From Flammeovirga yaeyamensis (GTDB lineage Bacteria; Bacteroidota; Bacteroidia; Cytophagales; Flammeovirgaceae): 64,000 nt of DNA. This document shows, piece by piece, positions 36,501 through 43,886 of the stretch. Within the stretch, counting starts at the first letter, position 1. Each line of letters starts with the position of its first letter. Below the pieces are notes generated by a model. The model did not search any database. It was not told the origin of the DNA and was given only the letters and a program-made list of their open reading frames with translations. The translations under genes and the position numbers were made by a program. The stretch covers positions 4,804,501 to 4,868,500 of the forward strand of contig NZ_CP076132.1 of the NCBI RefSeq assembly GCF_018736045.1, written 5' to 3'.

Positions 36501-39415
36501 CATGACATAATGTATGGAATATTCATCACCTCCTCATAAAAACATTTTTTTGATGACCAACGGTGTGCTGCCACTCCGTCACCATGATCTGTGGTATATA
36601 CTATCAACGTATTTTCTAATAGACCTTCTGCTTCAAGAGTTTCATAAATGTGTCCAACGTGATTATCAATTTTTTCAACCAATAATTCATAACCATATAA
36701 ATATTGCCTCCATTGATCTATTGTCCACCACGATGTGTGGTTAGAATCCCAATGCTCTGAACCCGGTACTGGATAACGTCTAGCATAATATCCTTCAGGT
36801 TCGATAAATGGAATCTCAAAGTTATCGGGAAGTGGAGGACATAATGCCGGATCATGATCATGTGGCACTTCACCATCAGTGAAATCAATTTTATAATCAA
36901 AATTGGAAATGATACGTGCTAATTCACAACAGTTATGAGGATTTAATAAAGATGTTACCAAGAAAAATGGTTTATCTTCATCCTTATGATCTTGGATATA
37001 CTGAATACTTCTATTAGTAACATCTGTATCGTTGTGTTTCAATTTTTCATATTCGTCAAATCCATTCCATTCTAAGCTTGTCTCATATTTTGTATTACCA
37101 ATATGCCACTTACCAAAATAACCAGTATTGTACCCGAGATCCTTCACTGCTTTACCTAACGATAAATAATCTGTCTCAGGGCTTCCTTGGCTTGGCATAC
37201 GACCTGTAAAAATTGATCGTCTAGATGAAATACAAACAGGGAAACTACAGTAACCTCTATTAAATACTACACCATTATCAGCCAATTTATCAAACCCAGG
37301 TGTTTGTATACTATGACCTTTATAAGGCATAAAATTACCAGCATGTTGATCTGAAATAATAAAAATGATGTTTGGAGGAGGAACATCTCCTACTTCTTCA
37401 TAATTAAAAGTTGCTTCTATTTTAAGGTTTTCATAATCAACATCAAATTGATGAGAAAGGGTATATTCACTTTCTCCTTCTGCCTCATTAACCTCGCTTC
37501 CATTTACAAGTAATTGAGTAATTACTTTCCCTTCTGGAGCCTGAATTAAAAGTTCTTTTTCTTCACCTTTTAAAGACGTGATTGAATTTGCTACAGAGGA
37601 ATTTAATTCAAATTCATCAATGACAATTTTTCCTTCACCGTTATAATCAATATTCAGGATACCAATTTCTATATTGTATATTTTTGATAATACCTTTTGT
37701 GCATATTTCTGTCCCAACAGCAATTGTGATTTTGTATCAAAATGTGCGTCATCTCCATCAATATGTTCCAAATTCGTATTTTCAACATAGTCAGAGTTTT
37801 CAATTTGATCACTAATTCCTGTAAGCATCTCATTAAAATCTCCATATTTTGGAGTTTCTTCACCAATTCTATTCCAACCACCTAACTGTCCTGCAATAAA
37901 ATAAGCATCCTGATTTTCCAAAATCGATCTGAGTTGATCAACAAATGTATTTAAACTGGACAGATAAGTATCTGGTTTAGAACTATCCGCTTCTCCTTGA
38001 TGCCATAGTATAGATTTTACTTCTCCAAACTTAGCTACTTCTGCAATTCTAGATTTCAAAGGAGCAGAATACTCTCCTGTTGAAAACTGAGCAAGTGATG
38101 TACCCCCTCTAGCATTTACAATCAAGCCTATTTTTTTATCTGTATAAGCCGATACTGTTTTAGCAAATGCATAAGACGGGCTTACTCCTTGATATTGTGC
38201 TTCTTTTAGAATATTAGAAAATTGGTTCATTGGATTAGAAGCAGCTGTCCAATTATTGATCTTATTTAGTAAGAAAACGTTATCTATTTCGCCACTTACT
38301 TCTTCAGTAATTTCTGCACGACCTGCCATATTAGACTGACCTAATGCCACATAAATATCCATTTCTGGAGCTTTATTAAAAACTAAAGTAACTTTTCTTG
38401 AAGATTGATCTGGAGCCGTAATTGTAATTGTTGCTGTTCTTTCTTCTAATGAACCTTGAATATTTTCAGATTGATCGATTGTAATTTGAGCTAATTCATT
38501 TTTTAATTCAACTTCAACAAATGCTTCCGTTTGATTATAAGGAACATCAACTTCTAATGTTTCCATTGTATTCTCATAAGCAGAAATAAGGTGCCCATTC
38601 ACTTTTACAGCAGTGATGGTTAGGTCATTCTCCTCACTCGGTAAATTAGCAATATCTTCCCACGAAGTACCAAAACGTAATTCATCTAAAATCAACGATT
38701 CTACACCGTCTCTTCTTTGTCTTAAAATGATAGAAGACAATGCTCTATCATCTCCATTTGAAGTCATCACATCCGCTCCTTGAGGTTCTTCTAAAGTCGG
38801 ATCCGGATTAATAAATAGTTCTACTTCATCATTATCATCTCCTTCAATAAATGAATATTTCATTACTAGAAGATGTGCTACATTTTTTTCACATTCTACA
38901 GATGCCCATACTGATTCTTGTCCCTTATCTAAACCAAAGATTACTTTTCCATCCTGAACTTTGGCTAAAACTCGACCTCTTAATACTCTGGCTTTATCGC
39001 TTGGATTATTTTCTCTTGGGCTGAAAAACATATCACCATCAACATCATCTCCGGAAACGGATACTAACATCGAAAAATATAATTCCCCTTCTGAATAGGT
39101 ACCCTCCAAACTTCTATATGCATTTTGAGCATTATTTGCGCCATTGACTAATTCAATAGCATTTCCTGATGATGGATAACCATTATAAGACAACCCTACT
39201 TCTGTGATTTTTATTGGAGAAACTTCTATGCCCTCCTGAGTAATTGCCCACCCTGTCACAGGATCAATTACCTCTTCATCTTCACTTGGATTTTCTACTA
39301 GTAACCTATTACTGGGATAGTCAAAGCTTTCTTCCAGTATTCGTTGACTAAATACATTTATACTGCTACTTATATAAAGTAGCAGTATAAAGAATAAACT
39401 TTTATTCATATTCAA
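33527..39415 (-). CDS. Bifunctional SASA-type esterase plus S1 sulfatase, T9SS-secreted giant
   Basis: 1962 aa. Signal peptide (ends INVFSQ), a jelly-roll domain (about 25-260), a cadherin-like linker, then an SGNH/SASA esterase at about 350-590 with catalytic S361 in GQSNMAG and D555/H558 in DGDDAHFD. Next a sulfatase module at about 680-1108 with nucleophile region C728-I-S-S-R and TTDHGDGVAAH. Then several beta-sandwich and cadherin-like domains (about 1112-1880) and a T9SS sorting domain (about 1885-1962, TIYPNP). It would remove acetyl and sulfate groups from one glycan at the cell surface. The sulfatase module matches the 457-aa sulfatase (NPHNCCELARIISN). An uninterrupted 5.9-kb reading frame. 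Confidence 0.88.
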   Translation of the reverse strand: MNMNKSLFFILLLYISSSINVFSQRILEESFDYPSNRLLVENPSEDEEVIDPVTGWAITQEGIEVSPIKITEVGLSYNGYPSSGNAIELVNGANNAQNAYRSLEGTYSEGELYFSMLVSVSGDDVDGDMFFSPRENNPSDKARVLRGRVLAKVQDGKVIFGLDKGQESVWASVECEKNVAHLLVMKYSFIEGDDNDEVELFINPDPTLEEPQGADVMTSNGDDRALSSIILRQRRDGVESLILDELRFGTSWEDIANLPSEENDLTITAVKVNGHLISAYENTMETLEVDVPYNQTEAFVEVELKNELAQITIDQSENIQGSLEERTATITITAPDQSSRKVTLVFNKAPEMDIYVALGQSNMAGRAEITEEVSGEIDNVFLLNKINNWTAASNPMNQFSNILKEAQYQGVSPSYAFAKTVSAYTDKKIGLIVNARGGTSLAQFSTGEYSAPLKSRIAEVAKFGEVKSILWHQGEADSSKPDTYLSSLNTFVDQLRSILENQDAYFIAGQLGGWNRIGEETPKYGDFNEMLTGISDQIENSDYVENTNLEHIDGDDAHFDTKSQLLLGQKYAQKVLSKIYNIEIGILNIDYNGEGKIVIDEFELNSSVANSITSLKGEEKELLIQAPEGKVITQLLVNGSEVNEAEGESEYTLSHQFDVDYENLKIEATFNYEEVGDVPPPNIIFIISDQHAGNFMPYKGHSIQTPGFDKLADNGVVFNRGYCSFPVCISSRRSIFTGRMPSQGSPETDYLSLGKAVKDLGYNTGYFGKWHIGNTKYETSLEWNGFDEYEKLKHNDTDVTNRSIQYIQDHKDEDKPFFLVTSLLNPHNCCELARIISNFDYKIDFTDGEVPHDHDPALCPPLPDNFEIPFIEPEGYYARRYPVPGSEHWDSNHTSWWTIDQWRQYLYGYELLVEKIDNHVGHIYETLEAEGLLENTLIVYTTDHGDGVAAHRWSSKKCFYEEVMNIPYIMSWKGQTTPNVIDDESIVSLVDIYPTLVSIAGGELPSHLAGQDLSGNILRNNGGKEAVKRDYLVSELYQHVYNPLPARTITGRMVVTKELKYVLFDGGFHREILHDLEKDPGEMESFDRDPAYAEKLAMMRGYLKEWVEEINDDFDVDGILQGYQTDATLGMVTLDGQRIPGFNIEERDFTFFINTDDITAELDIKGVANHPDCNVKVTQENKGEGDNAYKDVVIEVTSIDETITSIYHFTLYKFESNVIFQTGFPVQDGQTAPIGWSSKSTMISSNIPDPMSSHGDFLGNGALKFTRGEEGNQGHLTSPEYEDVKGLSFWAFIEAPFGATELLVEAVSSNGDRIKLDVIDRSLLADDEWRYFQYKIDTDKSVQIVFTPTIDRQPDIHDDCRLWIDDLTIYSEFEYHTPIEVLFEDNFEDGAGNDFQWWIQKGYGVLGIFEGSIDGYSALFGRDISSIESPVSFKKMGELSFKLKPMDEEDAIEGAMFSVSISEDQMTWEKYWEISHEELINANKVLEENITINGGDKEYYMKFESNIPEGTTTEGVFILDDVMLIKENSDLSDVRISSISTDTRTVSDEELKFTLSSDDLFSYIANDSIGVFEDIFVNITPRAMGATVTIHNQPSPLPGEAGEMNFTVTAANGYTTQDYTVTVYRSKYHQYKIGFLKGGGSDKIPTGWTSGGANYVGDKGNHGLYPGDNIFRMYYSESKDEFGYLITPTIERIGKLSFAGRFGKTDMTEKLVVSKSTNGGETWEELKTYTPNDGIFPAYEDEDKSDPLTMDEIDVYESNVMIKFQYGNDTHPTLNNPRLGIDDIGIKVDVIEVPITFTDNVRVLYKGKELSSGDLIQPEMGTDGMVELEILTNDNQFFEELLINGVEMIEAVATEKYNYSFNAVTAKSIEIEATLISNEEGPTGIIGDNNQVTIYPNPVKNMLKINGLEEPFEADIYTVNGRKVFTIKNQTHFYIGGTLKTGIYIMKIKTENGLIVKRIMID

Positions 39416-39456
39416 AAAATTATAGTGTGTTTATAAGTGATTATGATTCACTTATT

Positions 39457-40794
39457 TTATTGGTTTTCATTGATGAGGAACTCTCTTAGAGCATAAATAT
39501 CTTTTGTTACATCCTCAAATTTTTCTTTTAAAGGCATGTACCATTCAAATTCTTTAGAAACAATACCTTGATTAGTTCTTAAGCCATTCGATTCGTTATC
39601 GATGTATCTAAACCAGTGGAAACCTACACATCCTGGATGTTCAAGTAATTTCATTGTGAAGTTTTGGAAGAATTTACCTCTATCTTCTTGAGTAGGTACG
39701 GTCCATCCCTCACCCTGTACATTATTTAGACCTGTATCATCTCCTTTAACATAATATTCAGTGATAAAAAATGGAGCTCCTCCAGCTGCCCAATCATACA
39801 TATCTTGTGATTCTGGCTCCCATCTATTGTAGAAATTGATACTAATCATATCTACATATTTTCCGGCTGCTTGATAGATTGAAGGAACAAACTTGGCATT
39901 ACCATGGAGTCTACTTCCTAAATAAAGATGGTTAGGGTCATATCTCTTAATGGCTTCGCTTGTCACTTTATAGTATCTATCAGCTAAAAAACCATGAAAA
40001 TCATATTCATCTTGTTCATCGGTTGTATAACCCGGTCCTTTTCTTTCTATCATCCATTGATTTACAGCCACAAAATTAGGATCTGTCTTATCACTAATAT
40101 TTAAGTAACGTGGCAATAAAGCACCGTAGCTATTATTAGCAAATAAGGCAATTTCGTTATCTGAGAAATGCCCAAGTAAGAAAGGATCATTTTTTCTTGC
40201 AGCTAACTGTTTAGCATGTTGATCACAAAAAATTTCATATTCAGGATCAAAAATTGGTAAGACACCAACGTTCCATAAGGCTCCTCTATCGTACTCATTT
40301 TTATACGTTTGTGCAAAGTTCCATCGTGGAGTATATGCAATATTAGGAATGGTTTCATCAGACCAACATCCGATAGTATTTACACCCATATCATATAAAT
40401 CACCAGGAAGATCTATATCTCCTCCTTTTTCAACTGAATTTAATCCAGCTGTAATAAATTCATATCCATCAGGGTCAACTAAATACCAATATCCATTGAT
40501 CTGTTTTGTATAAAAGAACCCAGTTTTATCATATTGTTTTTTAAGGTTTCCTCCATATTGGCTATGAGACATCTCTACTATCTCTCCTTCTAATAACCTT
40601 ACTGGATATACTTCTTTTCCAAGTACAGAAACTTCATCATAATGAAAATTAAAAATACTTACTCCAGAAGTATCTACTTCTGTTTCGTTATCTCCATCCC
40701 CTTCACCAGGAAAAATTACATCGTTTTCTGTTTTCTCACATGATGCAAAACCAATACATCCTAAGAGAAGTAATTTAAGTGTTTTTTTCAGCAT
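39457..40794 (-). CDS. GH50-like glycoside hydrolase lipoprotein, paralogue 2
   Basis: 445 aa from ATG at 40794 (the longer ATG at 40830 precedes the signal peptide). Lipobox GFASC at C19, then an acidic linker GEGDGDNETEVD. Catalytic candidates E214 (HFSDNEI) and E346 (FFITEY), with YVDMISINFYNRW and VGFHWFRYIDNES as in the paralogue at 26228. The two share the same layout but differ clearly in the middle, suggesting distinct sub-specificities. Lipidated, so probably displayed on the outer membrane or periplasmic face. Confidence 0.8.
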   Translation of the reverse strand: MLKKTLKLLLLGCIGFASCEKTENDVIFPGEGDGDNETEVDTSGVSIFNFHYDEVSVLGKEVYPVRLLEGEIVEMSHSQYGGNLKKQYDKTGFFYTKQINGYWYLVDPDGYEFITAGLNSVEKGGDIDLPGDLYDMGVNTIGCWSDETIPNIAYTPRWNFAQTYKNEYDRGALWNVGVLPIFDPEYEIFCDQHAKQLAARKNDPFLLGHFSDNEIALFANNSYGALLPRYLNISDKTDPNFVAVNQWMIERKGPGYTTDEQDEYDFHGFLADRYYKVTSEAIKRYDPNHLYLGSRLHGNAKFVPSIYQAAGKYVDMISINFYNRWEPESQDMYDWAAGGAPFFITEYYVKGDDTGLNNVQGEGWTVPTQEDRGKFFQNFTMKLLEHPGCVGFHWFRYIDNESNGLRTNQGIVSKEFEWYMPLKEKFEDVTKDIYALREFLINENQ

Positions 40795-40809
40795 AGCATT
40801 AGTTGTAAA

Positions 40810-40837
40810 AGCTACATTGAAAAAATTCAATGTAGCT
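40810..40837 (-). terminator. Perfect hairpin between PKD lipoprotein and GH50-like genes
   Basis: AGCTACATTGAA at 40810-40821, loop AAAA, TTCAATGTAGCT at 40826-40837: a 12-bp perfect stem, with TTTT following on the minus strand. Likely terminates part of the susCD transcript before the enzyme genes. Confidence 0.8.
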
Positions 40838-40860
40838 ATAATTAGTTTTAGTTTATTTAG

Positions 40861-42246
40861 TTAAGGTCTTGACCCAAAATTACTTGATCCATCTGATTTC
40901 AATAACTCAAATCTATCAAAGAATAAACGGTGATTTACATCTCCCGTCGCATTTCCCGGACGATTGAAACGGATAATAACTGTATCTAAATCCTTTCTTT
41001 CACTAGGTTTAGTTGAACTACCATCAGCATTTACCCATTCATCGCTATCATCAGAAAAGTCGAAAGATAAATCCTCCCATGAATCATTTGAGTTAATGTA
41101 TTTTGTAATAACAATTTCATTATCTCTCACTCCTTCAATATCTCTTTCACGGGCGAAATTGTTACCTCTACTTTGTAATACACAATGTACTTCATGTGGA
41201 CCTAGTTCTGTAGTTTGTTCATTTGCCACATCCGCATAGGCTAGGATTCTAAACTCTGATTGGTTAGTTAAATCAAGATATCCACCAGATGCTTCTAATA
41301 CTTTGTTTCCATATAGTCTAAATGCCATATAGTATTCAGTTGCGTCTTTTCCACAAGTCATACGGGAAGTTCCATCATCTCCAGGTGTATGAGTTGGAAT
41401 ACCATAGCTACTTATCTGTCTACTTTGATAGTTACTATATCCACTAGTTGTACCATTTCCATCTGCTGTTTCAAATACTTTGTCCCAAGTACCTGGATAA
41501 TTTCCTTCTTGGTCCTTGATGACTTGTTTATCTATTGTAAAAGGAGAATTGAAATCATTTCCTGTTTTATCATCACCCCAATCTGCATAAAATTCTATTT
41601 GATGTACAAAACCTGTTACAACTACAGTTCCTGTTACTTCCACAGATTCAACAGCTGCATGAGCGACAACTTTCACATCAAAAGTACCTTCTGATGAATA
41701 CCCATATCTATGAGTTAATTGTTCTGCTAGGTTGGTATTAATCAACTCATCCGTATTTCCATCACCAAAGTCAAAAGTATATTTCCATACATTTCTTCCT
41801 TTCAAATCAAACTCTACAATACCTGCAGCAGTTGGTTCTCCTATTGTAATGTCAACTCCTTCTGGAGTAGGTTCACCAATAATAAAATTTAAATCTACTG
41901 ATGTTGTATCGGCTCTACGTGGACCATATGCCACTAAACGAGGTTCTATATCATGATTACCCCAACCTAGATTACCATACGTATATGTACGCTCATTGTC
42001 CATGCTTTCAAAGGCAATCTCATCACCTGCAGCATTAAAATCGCCTGTTAATACTTTGAATAAGTGGATATTTTCACCTTCAAACTTAAAATTGACTGAT
42101 GTTCCACCGGTTTTTTCTGCTTCAAATAATGTAACTAGCGGCTCTCCAGGACTCTCCGGATTTGTAAAATCTGTATTGTCTCTACACCCATAAAAGACCA
42201 TCATTCCTAATACAAGTGTGAATCGAATTAGTAATTTCAGTTTCAT
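40861..42246 (-). CDS. PKD-domain surface glycan-binding lipoprotein, SusE/F position
   Basis: 461 aa from ATG at 42246. Lipobox near MVFYGC (C19-C20 region), a PKD-like domain around residues 130-210 (DFGDGNTDELINTN), and a C-terminal jelly-roll domain resembling carbohydrate-binding modules (FDRFELL). Directly after susD in the place of SusE/SusF surface glycan-binding proteins, so it probably captures substrate at the outer membrane. No enzyme motif. Assignment by position and domain type. Confidence 0.78.
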   Translation of the reverse strand: MKLKLLIRFTLVLGMMVFYGCRDNTDFTNPESPGEPLVTLFEAEKTGGTSVNFKFEGENIHLFKVLTGDFNAAGDEIAFESMDNERTYTYGNLGWGNHDIEPRLVAYGPRRADTTSVDLNFIIGEPTPEGVDITIGEPTAAGIVEFDLKGRNVWKYTFDFGDGNTDELINTNLAEQLTHRYGYSSEGTFDVKVVAHAAVESVEVTGTVVVTGFVHQIEFYADWGDDKTGNDFNSPFTIDKQVIKDQEGNYPGTWDKVFETADGNGTTSGYSNYQSRQISSYGIPTHTPGDDGTSRMTCGKDATEYYMAFRLYGNKVLEASGGYLDLTNQSEFRILAYADVANEQTTELGPHEVHCVLQSRGNNFARERDIEGVRDNEIVITKYINSNDSWEDLSFDFSDDSDEWVNADGSSTKPSERKDLDTVIIRFNRPGNATGDVNHRLFFDRFELLKSDGSSNFGSRP

Positions 42247-42273
42247 TTCTTTAGTTTTTTCTAAGTTTATATG

Positions 42274-42307
42274 AAGCAATGTGTAAGTTATCTTTTACAC
42301 ATTGCTT
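42274..42307 (-). terminator. Hairpin between susD and PKD lipoprotein gene
   Basis: AAGCAATGTGTAA at 42274-42286 and TTACACATTGCTT at 42295-42307: a perfect 13-bp stem. The T-run is on the plus strand, so on the minus strand it may act as an mRNA 3' stabiliser that raises susC/susD over downstream genes. Confidence 0.65.
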
Positions 42308-42318
42308 TTTTATTATGA

Positions 42319-43875
42319 TTAGTATCCAGGATTCTGTGGGAAATTATTCATCAACTGAATCTGGTTTTGAGGAATAGGCCAAGCACTATGATAATCTTTA
42401 AAGTTTGTTCTTCCTTCAAAGTGTGCATCATCATTACCTGCAAACTGTCTAATTTGAGAACCTAGCTTACCTATTCTTTTTAGATAAAACCATCTTTGAC
42501 CTTCAAGAGCTAATTCCATTGCTCTTTCATCCATAATAGCTTGTTCATCCAAAGAAGTAAGAGGAGTTGCATTTGCTCTTGTTCTCACTGCATTTAAAAA
42601 TTCTAATCCTTTAGAAGCACTACCGCCTTTAAGATGAGCCTCTGCTGCCATTAAATAAGTTTCAGCTAAACGATACTTTACGATATCCATGTACCCTTCA
42701 CGAACATCATCTGGCATTTCTGGATCATAATTTTTCCATAGTGAGATACGTTTATTATTATAATCTGTTTCTTCAATTTTTAATTTTAATGTGTCTCCTA
42801 CCTGAACCCCACTTGGTAATGAGTTTTCATCATTATAAATAAGGTAATCTCTATAATAATCTTTATATCTAGTATCACCTGCTTCATACATATTCAAAAG
42901 ATAATTATTTGGAGCAGACCAACTTAAAGATCTACCACCTTGAGTTGCATCTAATGCAAAACCATCCAAATTATAATACCTTGGAACAAACATGTAAAAA
43001 ACATTGTGCTTACTACCTCCACCATAATTACCTTGAAGGTTAAAGTCGAATGGCATTACATATAAAGCCTCATTTACATCTTTTACTCCTGTATTCTTAC
43101 CAAATACCGTTTCTGTATTAGCAGATAAAGCTTTGCCACTGTTATAGATGATATTTTCAGTCAACTCAATAGCTTCATCATATTTATTTTGCCATAAAGC
43201 TGATTTTGCTCTAATATGTGCTGCAGAAGATTTACTATGACGACCTACTGCTGCTTCCCAAGATAAGTGTTCAATTGCAAAATCAAGATCACTATCAATT
43301 AATTCAAAAACTTCTTCCTGACTAGCTGGGCTATAATCGATATCTGGATCTAAAGCTGTTTCTGGAGTAGTAGAAGTGGTTGTTAGATAGACATTATCAA
43401 ATAATCTTAACAAAGTAAAGTATGCATGAGCTCTGTGTACTTTTGCTTCAGATAAAATTTGATTTCTAGCTAAATCATCCATTTCTACATTTGGAGCAGA
43501 TTCAATAGCTCCATTTGCTCTTTCTATGATACGATATTGATCTTTCCAAAAAGTTTCAGCCTGTTCAAAAGTGATAGGGTTGTACATATCAGGATTGTAA
43601 TATTGTAATCCATTAAATGCACCTCTTGTCACTGCTAAATCACTTAATACTTGAAGAACACAATAATCTTTAGATTCTGAACTATGAATAATTGATCTTT
43701 CTCTATTGTAAAGTGAAACAATTAGAGTATTCAAACCTGCTTCAGTATTGTAAACAAAACCGTTGTCCACTTGTGTAGGATTTTTTTCTGTTAACCAATC
43801 AGAACAACCTGTTGATAATAAACCTACTGCAACGATTAATGCTTTATATATTGTTTTTTTATTCATTAATTTCAT
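42319..43875 (-). CDS. SusD/RagB outer-membrane glycan-binding lipoprotein
   Basis: 518 aa. Lipobox LLSTGC with C24, SusD-like TPR region (EAKVHRAHAYFTLLRLFDNVYL) and the typical C-terminal ERAMELALEGQRWFYLKRIG. Forms the lid on the SusC partner 11 bp upstream. Start may be the first or the fourth codon (43866). The pair identifies the PUL; SusD sequence alone does not reveal the substrate. Confidence 0.96.
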   Translation of the reverse strand: MKLMNKKTIYKALIVAVGLLSTGCSDWLTEKNPTQVDNGFVYNTEAGLNTLIVSLYNRERSIIHSSESKDYCVLQVLSDLAVTRGAFNGLQYYNPDMYNPITFEQAETFWKDQYRIIERANGAIESAPNVEMDDLARNQILSEAKVHRAHAYFTLLRLFDNVYLTTTSTTPETALDPDIDYSPASQEEVFELIDSDLDFAIEHLSWEAAVGRHSKSSAAHIRAKSALWQNKYDEAIELTENIIYNSGKALSANTETVFGKNTGVKDVNEALYVMPFDFNLQGNYGGGSKHNVFYMFVPRYYNLDGFALDATQGGRSLSWSAPNNYLLNMYEAGDTRYKDYYRDYLIYNDENSLPSGVQVGDTLKLKIEETDYNNKRISLWKNYDPEMPDDVREGYMDIVKYRLAETYLMAAEAHLKGGSASKGLEFLNAVRTRANATPLTSLDEQAIMDERAMELALEGQRWFYLKRIGKLGSQIRQFAGNDDAHFEGRTNFKDYHSAWPIPQNQIQLMNNFPQNPGY

Positions 43876-43886
43876 AACACATTTTA

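Noticed and set aside
41389-41694. 101-residue frame opposite the PKD lipoprotein gene
   Set aside because: Shadow frame of a supported gene, no start-site or domain support.
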